A stretch of 60,000 nt of DNA from Adiantum capillus-veneris (lineage: Eukaryota > Streptophyta > Polypodiopsida > Polypodiales > Pteridaceae): assembly GCA_014529385.2 (NCBI GenBank), contig CM043969.1:73120176-73180175 (forward strand). The letters run 5' to 3'. The notes beneath the pieces were generated by a model, which worked only from the letters and a program-made list of their open reading frames with translations, did no database searches and was not told the origin of the DNA. A program made the position numbers and the translations under genes. Positions within the stretch are counted from its first letter, which is position 1; every line of letters begins with the position of its first letter. This document shows, one piece after another, positions 44,479 to 54,865 of the stretch.

Positions 44479-44621
44479 AACATCATGAGCTTCTGCTAGA
44501 GAGGCACTGCATACTGAGCTAGGTACGATTGGGGGCAGGGGACCACCGGGTTGGCGATCCCCTGCCCCCAATTGTACCTAGCTAGGTATGAGGTGCCTCC
44601 CTCACAGAAGCTCATGATGTT
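44479..44621. repeat. long imperfect foldback (64-nt arms); MITE-like or microRNA-precursor-like hairpin
   Basis: The left arm 44479-44541 and right arm 44556-44621 are reverse complements at all but about 8-9 positions, with almost no indels, around a 14-nt loop. Matching anchors are CATCATGAGCTTCTG with CAGAAGCTCATGATG, and GGGGGCAGGGGA with TCCCCTGCCCCC. There is no open frame. A palindromic foldback transposon, a local inverted duplication and a MIR-type RNA gene are all possible; I do not recognise a known mature microRNA in the arms. Confidence 0.85.
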
Positions 44622-44954
44622 GGGTAAGTCACAATGTGGGAATTATTGTGAGAATCTATCCAAAACTTCTTGTGATAGTTAAGCTTCACAAGGGCATAAG
44701 GCTCAATCGACCAGGCTTGGGCTCAAGTCTTTATCACACTATTTTTATTGTGGTGGTCATAAAGCCTTGAATCTTGGCTCATGGACGACCGGACTTGTGG
44801 AGGCATAAACTTCACCGCACGCAAGCGGCCAACATTTTTTTGTTATCAAACTTAAAGAGGATAAATTCAAACAAATCCATGGTCGGTACTATCTCACTTC
44901 AGAAATTGCTCCTCTGTTTAAAGGATTTTCACACAAAGCCAAAAAAATGCTATC

Positions 44955-45440
44955 TAAGAATCTACACACATAAGAACAACCTTTGAGATGCCTGTTATAC
45001 TCTCGTCTTTGTTTTCGGGATGATATAGTGCTTGTACTCTTGTAAAGAGATAGACCCTAGTTTTAGAAAGTAGAGAGACATTTCCAATAAGTACAAATAT
45101 CTCCAGAAGATTGCGAAAGTGTCACACGGAAAACCATGTTCATAGGCTAGTTACCAAAAAAGAACTTATGGGCTTTGCAAAAATGGATAATCACTAACCC
45201 TTTTCTCTCAATACTGTCTAAAAATCCACACACATAAGAACAACCTTTGAGATTCCTATTATACTTGTCTTTGTTTTTGGGATGATATAATGCTTGTACC
45301 CTTGAAAATAGATAGACCTTGGTCATAGAAAGTAGGCAATTCCAATAAGTACAAATGGACAAAAAGAGTAGAGAAGTTGATTGGGAAAGGGTCACACACA
45401 ATAAACCATATTCATAGGCTAGTTAACAAAAAAGAACTAG
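44955..45440. repeat. tandem duplication, period about 264 bp
   Basis: ACACACATAAGAACAACCTTTGAGAT, GGGATGATAT, TTCCAATAAGTACAAAT, GTGTCACAC and TTCATAGGCTAGTTA recur in the same order in 44955-45171 and 45219-45440. Identity is about 85% by eye, with indels. Non-coding. Confidence 0.85.
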
Positions 45441-45501
45441 GATGAGCAAGCCTTAGGGATAATCATTGCAACACTAAGAAGCAACTATAAAACCTTATCA
45501 T

Positions 45502-45679
45502 GGATGAAGATGAAGACATTTCCAATCTTGTTAATAGGCTAAAGAGCATTGTCACTCAACTCACCTACAACGAGTTTGAGGCGCCCAAAGATGACAACGT
45601 TCCAGTTCCTAGGATTGGACACATGATAGTCACATAATTTCCTGTCACAACTAAGCTCCCAATAGACAAGTTAGACTAA
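45502..45679 (+). pseudogene. possible gag N-terminal fragment
   Basis: A short open frame starts at about 45502: MDEDEDISNLVNRLKSIVTQLTYNEFEAPKDDN, ending in a stop at about 45637. The acidic start and LVNRL context recall gag starts of plant LTR elements, but the match is weak. It is cut at 45679 by the left end of element E. Confidence 0.3.
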
Positions 45680-45779
45680 TGAAAGGGAATGGCATAATGA
45701 TGAAAATATTAACTAGCCATTCATGGCATAATTAGTGTATTAATTACAAGGAGATTAGAGAGAGAGAGAGAGAGAGTCA
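45680..45779 (-). repeat. E left terminal repeat
   Basis: TGAAAGGGAATGG...GAGAGAGTCA; matches 53548-53717 except for the TA tract expanded in the latter. Confidence 0.6.
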
Positions 45780-46322
45780 TAAAAAAGGTCGTGGATGCTA
45801 ATGGCGGCATGGCATACAAAACAGATTTTTCGTGTAAATGATGTGCTCCTGAGGATGGTCTTACCTATTGTCAAGCAGTGTTTGATCCTTATACAATTTC
45901 AGTCATCTTTGTGAAGCCGAGTAATTGTGCTTTGTGTTCGTGCAAAATGTGGATGCATAAGGGTTTGTGCAAAATGCATGGTGTTTGTGCGAGTAGTGCC
46001 AATCTTAAAATTGGATAAGCCATACATATCAAGTTGTCCTTTTGAGCTTGCAAAGTGTGCTTTGGAGTTCCCTAGGCCTCGAGACAACAGGCAATAGGTA
46101 TAGCTGACCCGTGGAAAGGGGACTCATGGGAGAAATGTTGTACAAGTGACGGCTTTAGCCCCTTGGCGTGTGAATGGCCACTTAGATTCAAACCTTGGGC
46201 TACCATACCGGTAGGAAAGAAGGTCAGCGTGCAAGACTTTCAAAATTTAGCAAAAGATTCTCATTAGATGCTGAAAAATGATATATGTAGATGGTCCTCA
46301 AATAGCATTGCTTATGAACTAA
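45780..46322. other. non-coding part of element E
   Basis: No recognised coding sequence; lies between the left repeat of E and the LTR of B3. Confidence 0.45.
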
Positions 46323-46537
46323 TGTTGAAATTAGGGTTTCAAGGAAGCACACATAGCTTGCAGAAGATAAAGAAGCTCGAGGCACACAACAGAGAGTATA
46401 TTTCTTAGTGCATAAGTTAGCCCTAGAATGATGGACTTATATACAATGCATGGGATGGGAAACCTTCTAGTGAGGGAAAAAATGCCTTGGCCGTTCTAAG
46501 TGTGTTCACACACTTCACTACCACATATATGGTAACA
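46323..46537 (-). repeat. B3 3' LTR (215 bp)
   Basis: The plus strand reads TGTTGAAATTAGGG...GGTAACA; the purine tract TCCTAAGGGGGATT (minus) adjoins at 46538-46551. Confidence 0.87.
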
Positions 46538-46545
46538 AATCCCCC

Positions 46546-47200
46546 TTAGGAGTTATGCGGTGAATGAGAGCAGGCACCTAGTGTATAGGGAAGTGCCATG
46601 TCCTTATGACATAAGCAATCCACAAAGGGAAGCAAGCTCAAATCTTTGCAGAAAGCTTCAAGGTTTTCACAAGGCAATGACTTTGTGAACATATATGCAA
46701 GGTTGTCATTTGTTGGCACATAAGACAAGCTGATCTCTCTTGCTGAGAGTCACTTTTTCGCATAGTGACAATGCACCTGAATGTACTTTGTGCGAGCATG
46801 AAAAATTCGGTTCATTGCAATAGCCAATGCACTCTGACTATCATTGTAGATGATGTTAGCAGTGTCTTGTCCAACACCCAAATGAGCCATAAGTCATATG
46901 AGCCATACACACTCAACTGTAGCTATGAGGACTGCCCTATACTCAACCTCACAACTGGAAGTGGCCACAATAGGTTGCTTTCTTGCTCAACCATGATATG
47001 CATGAACTGTCGACAAAAACCACTTGTGGACACTCGCGTGTCAAAACAACCAGCCCAACCTGGGTCCAAAAAAGCATGTAAATTTGGCGACAATGATCCC
47101 CCCTTAGGATAAAACAACCAAGATCTAAAATGCCACTCAAGTAGCAAAAGATCCACTTAATAGCCTGCCAATGCTTAGACCTTGGGCTATGCATAAATCT
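46546..47200 (-). pseudogene. B3 Copia RNase H, broken
   Basis: MHSPRSKHWQAIKWIFCYLSGILDLG (about 47190-47110), SCISWLSKKATYCGHFQL-type piece with a frame change, and LSYVPTNDNLAYMFTKSLPCENLEAFCKDLSLLPFVD (about 46728-46620), the C-terminal end shared with B1. The middle is read in two other frames. Confidence 0.82.
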
Positions 47201-47329
47201 GTTGACGTATGAGAGTGCAAATTGAATATCCGGCCTCGTATTTCATGCATAAATAAGGCATCCAACAACAGTTTGGTAAAGAGTCACATTGGCAGGATCA
47301 CCAGCATCATGAAGACTCAATTTCAAACC

Positions 47330-48210
47330 TGTTTCCATGGGAGTGGCAATAGGTTTGCAATCCTCAAGTCCAAACTTACATAGAAACGATTCTATGTAAC
47401 TTGTTCACAAGGCAATACCACCATCACACTACTTAAATTGTATGCCCAAGTAATGATGCAATAGCCCCAAATATTTCATCTCAAAAGTAGCATTCAAATC
47501 ATCCTTAAATTCAACAATATGTGCACACCTCATTTGGACTGGTGATTAGCAAATCATCCACTAATAGAACAACAATGACAAGTACATCGTCCTCACGCTT
47601 TACATACAAAGTGATTTCTATTGAACTATTGTGAAAGCCTTGTTTGACAAAATGAGTGTCAGCTTTCTTATACCAAGCATGATGAGATTGCCTCAACCCA
47701 TACAAAGCTTTCTTACATTTGCACACTTTATCTTCTTGTCCTTTAATGAAAAAACCACGCGGATGTGTAGCATAAAATTCCTCAAATATGTCACCATTCA
47801 AGAAAGTATTAACAATGTATGATTGAGGTATATCCCATCCAAAATGAGCTGCCAATGCACATAGAAAACACACAGTATGACAAGTAGGAGCAAAAGTCTC
47901 TTTACAATCTATGCCTTTTTGCTATGCATAACCTTTTGCAACAAGTCGAGCCTTATAGCAATCAACCTCACCAGCCCGCTTACGTTTCAAGTTTTAAACC
48001 CACTTCGTACTAATGGCCTTTTTGCCAGGAGGAAAATCACAAAAAGTCCATGTGTCATTTTCTATAACTGCATCATATTTTGATTGCATGGTAGCCATCC
48101 AATTTTTTGAATCATGTGCTTCACCAAAAGATAGAGATTCATCTATATCACACAAACTAGAAACAACCAAAGATAGCAATCTGATGCAAAAGATGCATGG
48201 CAAGAACATG
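47330..48210 (-). pseudogene. B3 Copia reverse transcriptase, YVDD changed to LVDD
   Basis: NWMATMQSKYDAVIENDTWTFCDFPPGKKAISTKWV (about 48115-48000), FLCALAAHFGWDIPQSYIVNTFLNGDIFEEFYATHPRGF (about 47867-47755), KCKKALYGLRQSHHAWYKKADTHFVKQGF, then DVLVIVVLLVDDLLITSPNE (about 47600-47530). The usual TAFLNG reads NTFLNG and the catalytic box begins with Leu instead of Tyr; both Asp remain. Further frames reach CKPIATPME near 47350. Confidence 0.86.
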
Positions 48211-48394
48211 AACGAGTACGACTAGACAAAGGTGCATCCAATTTATGCACTAGCCATTTTGGCATACCTCTACCCTCCTCATTCTCAGCCCTATCCACAT
48301 CAAGTAAATCATGTACATTCTCCATTAAAGGTTGATCTAGTGTGCTACGTTGATCTGTAACATTTTTAGAAAAGTCATAGGCTGTACATTTGCC

Positions 48395-49060
48395 TCATTG
48401 GAATTTACATTCAAGTTTCCACCACTGAAAAGAAGCAATGTCATAAATTTCCTGTGAGCTTACATGTCTGTAGAACATGAGTGCAAAGGCTGAACAAATC
48501 TTCCACAAAATACAACATCCCCTGAAACCAAGATACACTTTATTTACGGAATGGTACAACCTGTAACCTTTGCTTTTAGTACTATAACCAATAAAAAAGC
48601 ATTTCACAGCCTTATCATCTAATTTTGTGCGATGTGTTTGCGACACCAAAGAAAAAGCCAAACAGTCAAAGCATAAACAAAGCTTTTCTAGGATACGTGT
48701 CTGAGTACATAAATAGCACACATGATGGCCTCAAGCCAAAACAAATGTGGCAATGCTTGACTCTTGACCATACCTCGTGCCATCTCCTTAAGCAACATGT
48801 TTTTCCTTTCAACTCCATATGAACCATGGCTTTCTATCATGCCATGCTTCATATAGAGTCACAGACTGCAAAGCTTTTGTAGGAAACTTGTTAAGTACAT
48901 AAGTAGCACACATGATGGCCTCAAACAAAAAAGAATGTGAAAAATCTTGACTCTTGACCATACATCGTGTCATCTCTGTAAACGACATATTTTTCCTTTC
49001 AGCAACACCATTTTACTAAGGTGTATACGACATTGTATATTGGTGTTTTATTCCATGACT
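48395..49060 (-). pseudogene. B3 Copia integrase C-terminal part with internal ~190-bp duplication
   Basis: DDKAVKCFFIGYSTKSKGYRLYH (about 48630-48545) is the SKKCxFIGY region. The stretch upstream (ACYVLNR..., KSQALPHLFWLEAIMCAI-like) occurs twice: 48661-48818 and 48850-49010 share GTACATAA.TAGCACACATGATGGCCTCAA and ACTCTTGACCATAC.TCGTG. Core catalytic residues could not be traced. Confidence 0.78.
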
Positions 49061-49189
49061 AGCCAAAAATGCATTAAATTCATGAGACATATACTCCCCC
49101 CCCCACCCTCTCGATCTTAACGGAGGATGCACATAGTACATTTAGAGACATTTTTATCCATAGCCAGATATCGCTTGAAGCGCATAAAC

Positions 49190-49345
49190 ACTTAGGGTCG
49201 GATAAGACACATTTTTGGCACAAGTGATTGAAATACCATGAGGGACATCCTAGAGAGAGGTAAACAAGTCACGATGACAGTTAATGTGCTTTGTAGCACC
49301 ACTGTCAAAGTACCACACATGAGCATCTGCAACAACTGACATACA
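49190..49345 (-). pseudogene. B3 Copia protease active-site region
   Basis: The minus strand reads HVWYFDSGATKHINCHRDLFTSL (about 49325-49250), the Copia protease pattern W..DSGAT.H, with the D-S-G triad intact, followed by a stop. Confidence 0.8.
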
Positions 49346-49739
49346 TGCATCATGGACAAAAGAATCATAAAAGTGCACTCTGCACTAAATGCTTGCTCTG
49401 CATCTACATCGGCATGCAAATATCCTTTCACAAAAGACTATACAACAGTTGCACTTGTAGTGGAACCAACCTCCTTTTTCTTAGCATCTTTTGCCTTCAA
49501 TTTTGGACCCTACTTGATCAAGTAACCATTAACTTTACAATCATGGCAACACTTTTGTTTTTTTTGCCCTTTTCACTAGAATTCTTAGATGAGGTGTTGC
49601 CAACAGAAGCATTGGAAGTAGGTGATTTGCCACTTGCCAAAGAACCATGAGAAATAGCTACATTGCTCTTACCACTGTTTCTTTGAGCAAGAATAAAGGC
49701 ATGTTCAACTGCATGCTATTTAGCCCTGTTTTTTCTTGA

Positions 49740-50120
49740 AAGCTACTTATGCAACAGAAATTTGCATCATGCATCAAACTTGATAACTTCTGGATTTCGT
49801 TGGGTCAAAAGTCTCAAAGTACTAGAAAAAGCCTGGTAAGAATCTGACAAAGCAGGAAGAATAGTCTACACAAGGGAATTGTCAAAATGACTTCGCCTCC
49901 AAAAAAAAAAAGTTATTCATTAATATCCTTAATACCAGCGAGGAAAGTGTTCATTTCATCTTCCTCGTGCATAATCTTTGTCTCGAGCTCTTTACGCAAA
50001 CAATGCAATTTTAGCCTCATTGCAACTTGTATAAAGATCAGCCATAATATCCCGAGCCTAATTTGTATATTTAGCTGAATGAATGTGAGGAGTAATACTG
50101 TGCTACATTGATAACTCAAT
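49740..50120 (-). pseudogene. B3 Copia gag fragment
   Basis: LRKELETKIMHEEDEMNTFLAGIKDINE (about 50005-49920) is nearly the same as in B2, preceded by AWDIMADLYTS-type sequence in another frame. Downstream pieces to 49740 are shifted. It ends in the same KDINEQL region as the other family-B gags. Confidence 0.8.
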
Positions 50121-50149
50121 CAATGATGAGTCTGTGCATCTCTAACATC

Positions 50150-50535
50150 AATGAGCTTGCTCAGCCATATGCAAAACCACTCTCACAGCAACAATACTGC
50201 CACCAAAACCTGCAACATCCTCAACGTCGCATGTATCCTCAAAACCAGGGCATACATCAATTCACTGCACAATATTCCAAACGCCCTTTAACACAAGAAC
50301 ATATTGCATCATGTAGACCCACATTCCATAATTGTCCCCATCCATCCCTCAATAGCAAACATCTTGAACACATCTATGTTGTTGTCAGCTATGGCGAATG
50401 CCTGCACTTGATGTGGAAATTACCAAAATGACAAAATTGCATGTGCAGTACTGCTTGTAGTGGAAAAAGAGATCGAAATGAGCCCAAATGGAAAATCTGA
50501 GCATCACATCAAGTGCAATCCTTCAGCACGGCTAA
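50150..50535 (-). other. B3 leader and gag start, degraded
   Basis: It matches 52390-52830 of B5 in the same orientation (GGGCATACATCAAT, CAAACGCCCTTTAACACAAGAA, GTTGTTGTCAGC). No continuous frame. Confidence 0.6.
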
Positions 50536-50539
50536 CAAA

Positions 50540-51833
50540 CGTAGCATAGAAAATTGGATGATAAGGTTGTTAAATGCATTTTTGTTGGTTACAATACCGA
50601 AAGCAAAGCTTATAGGTTGTACCATCCACAAACAAAGCGTATCTTACTAGAGACAGTAATGTAAGCTCACAAGACATTTATGACATTTTTTGCCTCTTTT
50701 CAGTGGTTAAAACGTGAATGTAAATTCCAACGAGGCAAATGTACAACCTATGGAGTTTTTTGAAAATATTACAAATCAGCATATAGCATATTCTTGATGC
50801 AAATGTACATGATGACTTGATGTGGAAAGGGCTGAGAATAAGCAGGCTAGAGGTATGCCAACATGGCTAGTGCATACTTTATGTGATAGTAAATTGGATG
50901 CACCTTTGTCTAGTCGTACTCGTTCATGTTCTCACCATGCATCTTATGCATCAAATTGCTATGCTTTGGTTGTTTGTAGCTTATGTGAAAAACCTGTGTC
51001 TTTTGATGAAGCACATAATCCAAAAAATTGGATGGTAGCCATGCAATCACAATATGATGTACTTCTAAAAAATGACACATGGTTTTTATGTGATTTTCCA
51101 CCTGGCCAAAAGGCCATTGGTACGAAGTGGATTTACAAGTTGAACGTTAGCCGGATGGTGAGATTGATTGCTATAAGACTCGACTTGTTGCAAAAGGTTA
51201 TGCACAGCAGAAAGGCATAGATTATGAAGAAACTTTTCCTCCCACTTGTTTTATGACTATTGTGCGTCTTCGATGTGCATTGGAAGCTCATTTTGGATGG
51301 GATGTACATCAGTTAGACATTGTTATTGCTTTCTAGAATGGTGACATATTTGAGGAAGTTTATGTAACGCAACCTCGTGATTTTGTCATGAAAGGGCAAT
51401 AGGTTAAAGTGTGCAAATGTAAGAAAGCTTTGTATGGGTTGAAGTAATCTCCTCGTACTTGGTATCAAAAAGCTGACACTCATTTGGTCAAACAAGGCTT
51501 TCGTAACAATCCAACAAAAAGCACTTTGCATGTAAAGCGTGAGGGCGATGTACTTCTCATTGTTGTTCTATATGTAGATAATTTGTTGATCACTAGTTTG
51601 AATGAGACACATATTGTTGAATTTAAGACTAATTTGAATGGTACTTTCAAGATGAAAGATTTGGAGCTGTTCCATAATTATTTGAGTATACAGTTTAAGC
51701 AATGTGATGGTGGTATTGTCTTGTGTCAAACAAGCTACATAGAATCATTGTTATGTAAGTTTGGACTTCAGGATTTCAAACCTATTGTCATTCCCATGGA
51801 AACATGTTTGAAATTGAGTCTTCATGATGCTAG
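50540..51833 (+). mobile_element. B4: Copia fragment (family B) on the plus strand, integrase end to RT
   Basis: It starts inside the integrase end (GTTAAATGCATTTTTGTTGG encodes the KCIFVG region), runs through the linker and RT and stops at 51833 in the CKP...HDAS region, where an LTR fragment of B5 follows. Both LTRs, gag and RNase H are missing. It is in opposite orientation to B3 and about 85-88% identical to it over RT by eye. Confidence 0.85.
50822..51833 (+). pseudogene. B4 Copia linker and reverse transcriptase, YVDD changed to YVDN
   Basis: LDAPLSSRTRSCSHHASYASN, NPKNWMVAMQSQYDVLLKNDTWFLCDFPPGQKAIGTKWIYKL (51020-51145), then in other frames ALEAHFGWDVHQLDIVIAF, KCKKALYGLK*SPRTWY, and finally DVLLIVVLYVDNLLITSLNETHIVEFKTNL (51550-51630), FKMKDLELF and IESLLCKFGLQDFKPIVIPME. 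The second Asp of the catalytic box is Asn, which abolishes polymerase activity in this enzyme class. Confidence 0.86.
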
Positions 51834-51971
51834 TAAGGAAAAGATAAGATAGCCCTAGAGTGATGGGCATGTATACAATGCACGAGGAAAAAAACCTCCT
51901 AGTGAGGGGAAAAATGATCCGATGATCCTAAGTGTGTTCACACACATCACTACCACATAGATATGGTAATA
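51834..51971 (-). repeat. B5 3' LTR fragment
   Basis: AAAGATAAGATAGCCCTAGAGTGATGGG...CACTACCACATAG...GGTAATA is collinear with about 30440-30583, with the first ~85 bp missing. Confidence 0.83.
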
Positions 51972-52039
51972 GCGACAATAATGTGTAGAACTCATCAAAT
52001 TTGACAGCTTGAGGGTTTCCTTGGGTCATAAGTCTCCAA

Positions 52040-52420
52040 GTACTAACAAAAGTAAGAATCTAATAATGCATCAAGAGCAGTCTACACAAGTGAACTGTCA
52101 AAAATGACTTAGCCTAATGTACAATTGCTCATTCGTATCCTTGATACCAACAAGGAAAGTGTCCACGTCTCTTCCTCTTGCATAATCTTTAACTCCAACT
52201 CTTTACGCAACAATTCAATTTTAGCCTCATTGCGACTTGCATAAAGACTAGCCAAAATATCACAAGCCTTTTTTGCTAATTTTTTTGAGTGAATGTGGGG
52301 ATTAATAGTGCGCTTCACAAATAATGCAATCAATGCATGAGCTTGCGCATCTCTAACATCCCAACGAGACTCCTTATATGTAGGCAAAACAACTCTAACA
52401 ACAACATACTGAATAGAGCA
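52040..52420 (-). pseudogene. B5 Copia gag fragment
   Basis: SRWDVRDAQAHALIALFVKRTINPHIHSKKLAKKACDILASLYASRNEAKIELLRKELELKIMQEEE (about 52375-52180). Relative to B2, the Trp of AWDIL is Cys. The frame shifts after EEE and continues as DTFLVGIKDTNEQL. Confidence 0.82.
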
Positions 52421-52907
52421 TGTATGCACAAAAGGCGGACATACATCAATGCCCTGCACAACATTCCAAACACCCTTTGACACAAGAATATGGGTCATCG
52501 TGTAAGCTCACATTGGGTACTTATCCACATCTAGTTTATCCTCGGCAACAAACATCCTTAAAATGTATGTGTTGTTGTCAGCAATGACAACAATGATTGC
52601 ACGTGATGTGAAAACTATAGGGAAAGAGGAAAATCAAAGTAGGACCAAGACGTGCTATGTAGCACAACCCAAAGAAGAGTATAAGAGACTTGTTCTACAG
52701 AAAATTACATTGAAAAAAATTGTGCACAAAAGGTCGAAATTGCCTACGCATTATTGCATGTAGTGGAAACGGAGGCCAACCGAAATGAGCTTGAATGAAA
52801 ATTTTGAGCACATGCTACTGCTAACCAAAGCTCGCGTAACTCGGAGAAAATGAGTAGGCGGGTAATGGGGACGCTGACAACTTTTCCCAAGAAGATGCAA
52901 TACCAAT

Positions 52908-53054
52908 TATTAGAATTAGGGTTGCATGGAAAGTTAGACCTAGAATGATGGGCGTATATACAATGCACAAGAAAAAAAACCTCCTAGTGAGGGAAAAAAT
53001 GCATTGACAATCCTACGTATGTTCACACACATCACTATAACATATATGATAACA
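52908..53054 (-). repeat. B5 5' LTR, shortened
   Basis: TATTAGAATTAGGGTTGCATGG...CCTCCTAGTGAGGG...CACATCACTATAACATA...GATAACA; lacks about 70 bp of the middle. A weak primer site (minus TGGTATTGCA) lies at 52896-52905. Confidence 0.8.
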
Positions 53055-53530
53055 ACGATTGATGGGCAACACGTGCGAAGTGGACAATGGTGGAAGTAAT
53101 TCAATGAGAAGAGCTAATGGAAACAATTAATGGCACCGCTTGACGCTTAAGTAGAGTGAAAAATAGCACCTGATTGATGCTTAGGCAAAGAGTGAAAAAT
53201 AGTAGGTGTCGTAAACAGATGGCGTAGAGAGGCTTCCATGAGTGTGATTGCAAGAACCCGATGACAGGTAGAAATTGGGTCAATTGCAAATGATGGCAAA
53301 CTCGACAATGCTGATGTAACTCACTTGAACGACCCTCTTTGAAATCCATCAGGATCTTTTGGTCTGAGCGGTCCTCTTCCATGGATGACCTTTTTTTGTG
53401 TGAACGTCCGTGACCTTTGCCTTCACCTCCTAAATTTAAGAGATTCAGACACATTTTTGAAAAGCTTGAGAGATTTATCATCCCCCAAAAAAATGCTATG
53501 AGCATTAAATATCGTCCTAGGTGTAGAACC
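53055..53530 (-). other. leader part of element E, non-coding
   Basis: It contains a ~40-bp direct repeat (GAGTGAAAAATAG.ACC/GG, near 53154 and 53191). An open frame on the minus strand has no recognisable motif. Confidence 0.45.
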
Positions 53531-53544
53531 ATTGGCTTTGATAT
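53531..53544 (-). other. E primer binding site (mutated)
   Basis: The minus strand reads TGATATCAAAGCCA against the site TGGTATCAGAGCCA: two G-to-A changes, as expected from decay of methylated cytosines. Confidence 0.6.
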
Positions 53545-53547
53545 CAC

Positions 53548-53720
<173 letters not shown>

Positions 53721-53722
53721 AA

Positions 53723-54590
53723 TGCTAGTAGCAAATCATCAGTAGATTAATAACAAATTAATATGCAAATGATGAGTACAAAGTAGGTTAATGTTAGTAG
53801 TGAGTGAGGGATGCAAAGTGAATACAAAGTGTGTAGCTCAAGCTGATTTTATAGAGTTAGGAGAGGGCATCTGAAAGGCATAAGCAGTGATGTCAAATGT
53901 GTAGGCTTCCAATATAGAGAGGGTTCTCACTTATGGTGGTGCGGATATGTCACACAGGTCAACAAATACACACCAAGAAGCATAAACCATACGCCAAAGC
54001 CCACATAACCCCAATCATTTGACTACTTAGTCACTATTCTTGGTGAAGAGAAGGAACCAACACCTACTATGCAAGATGTAATCTACAAGAAGAAGAAAAA
54101 AGCGTAAAAGGAATCTCAATCCACTTATAAGGGAGTTGCACTTATAGTTTCTTCATCCTATAAAATCTCCAAACGTTTCACATGTGGTAGTCTAAGAAAC
54201 TTAGCTACAAATTCACGTAAACAAAAAATGCAATCATTGCGGTAAGAAAGAACAACCACCAATAAGAATTTTCATTTCAAAGACAAACCAAAGAGCGACA
54301 CAAGCACCACCACCAAGAAGGTGACAACGCCAAGAGCACGTAACAAATGGACATGAAGAAGAAGATGAAGGAAGCAACACCCAGGTCTACAATGACTTGA
54401 CTCTCATCTTTTAAAAATAGATCACATTATGGTTACATCTTGCTCTTTCATTATATCATTTTTGAGATAGCTAGCCTAGAAGAGCTGGGTGTCTAGCATG
54501 ATAAGTGTTCGAGGGGAGGCTACTAGAGTCCTTGTACGTTCTAGATGTCTCGTTTTCATTTTTCCTAGTCCAAACCTCAAGGGGGGTCGT
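53723..54590 (+). pseudogene. internal 3' part of a decayed LTR element, possible zinc knuckle
   Basis: A lysine-rich frame (about 54050-54110) and CNHCGKKEQ (about 54231-54257), which resembles a zinc knuckle with the His replaced, are the only gag-like signs. The stretch leads into a purine tract and LTR. Weak evidence. Confidence 0.35.
54578..54590 (+). other. polypurine tract
   Basis: CAAGGGGGGTCGT directly precedes the TG of the LTR at 54591. Confidence 0.6.
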
Positions 54591-54865
54591 TGGTGGGCTT
54601 TAGCCTATGACTCTAACCGTCTTTGTGAACCTCTACTGGCATGAGTTGATTACCATGATTATGAGTTAGCATAAATCCTAAACACATCTACCATGGTGTA
54701 CCCAAAATGTAGATATCCCATACATGTGCATAAATCTGAAAGAGGCTATTTATTTACCTATAAAGAAAGCTCTTGTACACAATTTCTCAATAATGCAAGT
54801 TATATCTACTTTGTTATCTCTACACTATGAGTGGCTAATTGGTTTATCCACCTCCTAACCCACCA
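54591..54865 (+). repeat. 3' LTR of an otherwise unidentified element (275 bp)
   Basis: It starts TGGTGGGC and ends ACCCACCA, giving perfect 7-bp terminal inverted bases. It has a TATA-like CTATAAAG near 54758 and a purine tract on its left. The flanking 5-mers differ, so it is not a simple solo LTR. No partner LTR was found in the window. Confidence 0.6.

Larger units (their letters stand above)
46323..50535 (-). mobile_element. B3: Copia retrotransposon (family B), decayed, without 5' LTR
   Basis: On the minus strand, right to left: leader (about 50535-50150), gag (50120-49740), protease (about 49340-49200), integrase (about 49060-48395), RT (48210-47480), RNase H (47200-46546), purine tract and 3' LTR (46323-46537). 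It is the most complete family-B copy by domain content. The 5' end breaks off within the leader where plus-strand copy B4 starts. Frameshifts are frequent. Confidence 0.87.
51834..53054 (-). mobile_element. B5: gag-only derivative of Copia family B (LTR - gag - LTR)
   Basis: A partial 3' LTR (51834-51971) is followed immediately by gag (about 51975-52400), leader (to about 52900) and a partial 5' LTR (52908-53054), all on the minus strand. The whole pol region (over 3 kb in the related copies) is absent. The gag/LTR junction lies near 51972. The 5' LTR start has mutated (TATTAG for TGTTGA) and lost about 70 bp inside. Confidence 0.78.

Noticed and set aside
45899-46087. Short minus-strand frame between E and B3
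   Set aside because: Low complexity, no motif, no regulatory context.
46318-53059. B3 to B5 as one complete Copia element with LTRs at 46323 and 53054
   Set aside because: The flanking 5-mers differ (actaa, acgat), the middle contains a plus-strand fragment (B4) and two gag regions, so it is a composite of several copies.
53101-53547. A 148-residue minus-strand protein in the leader of element E
   Set aside because: Its start lies on the primer binding site and its body has no known motif; likely a chance frame in non-coding leader.
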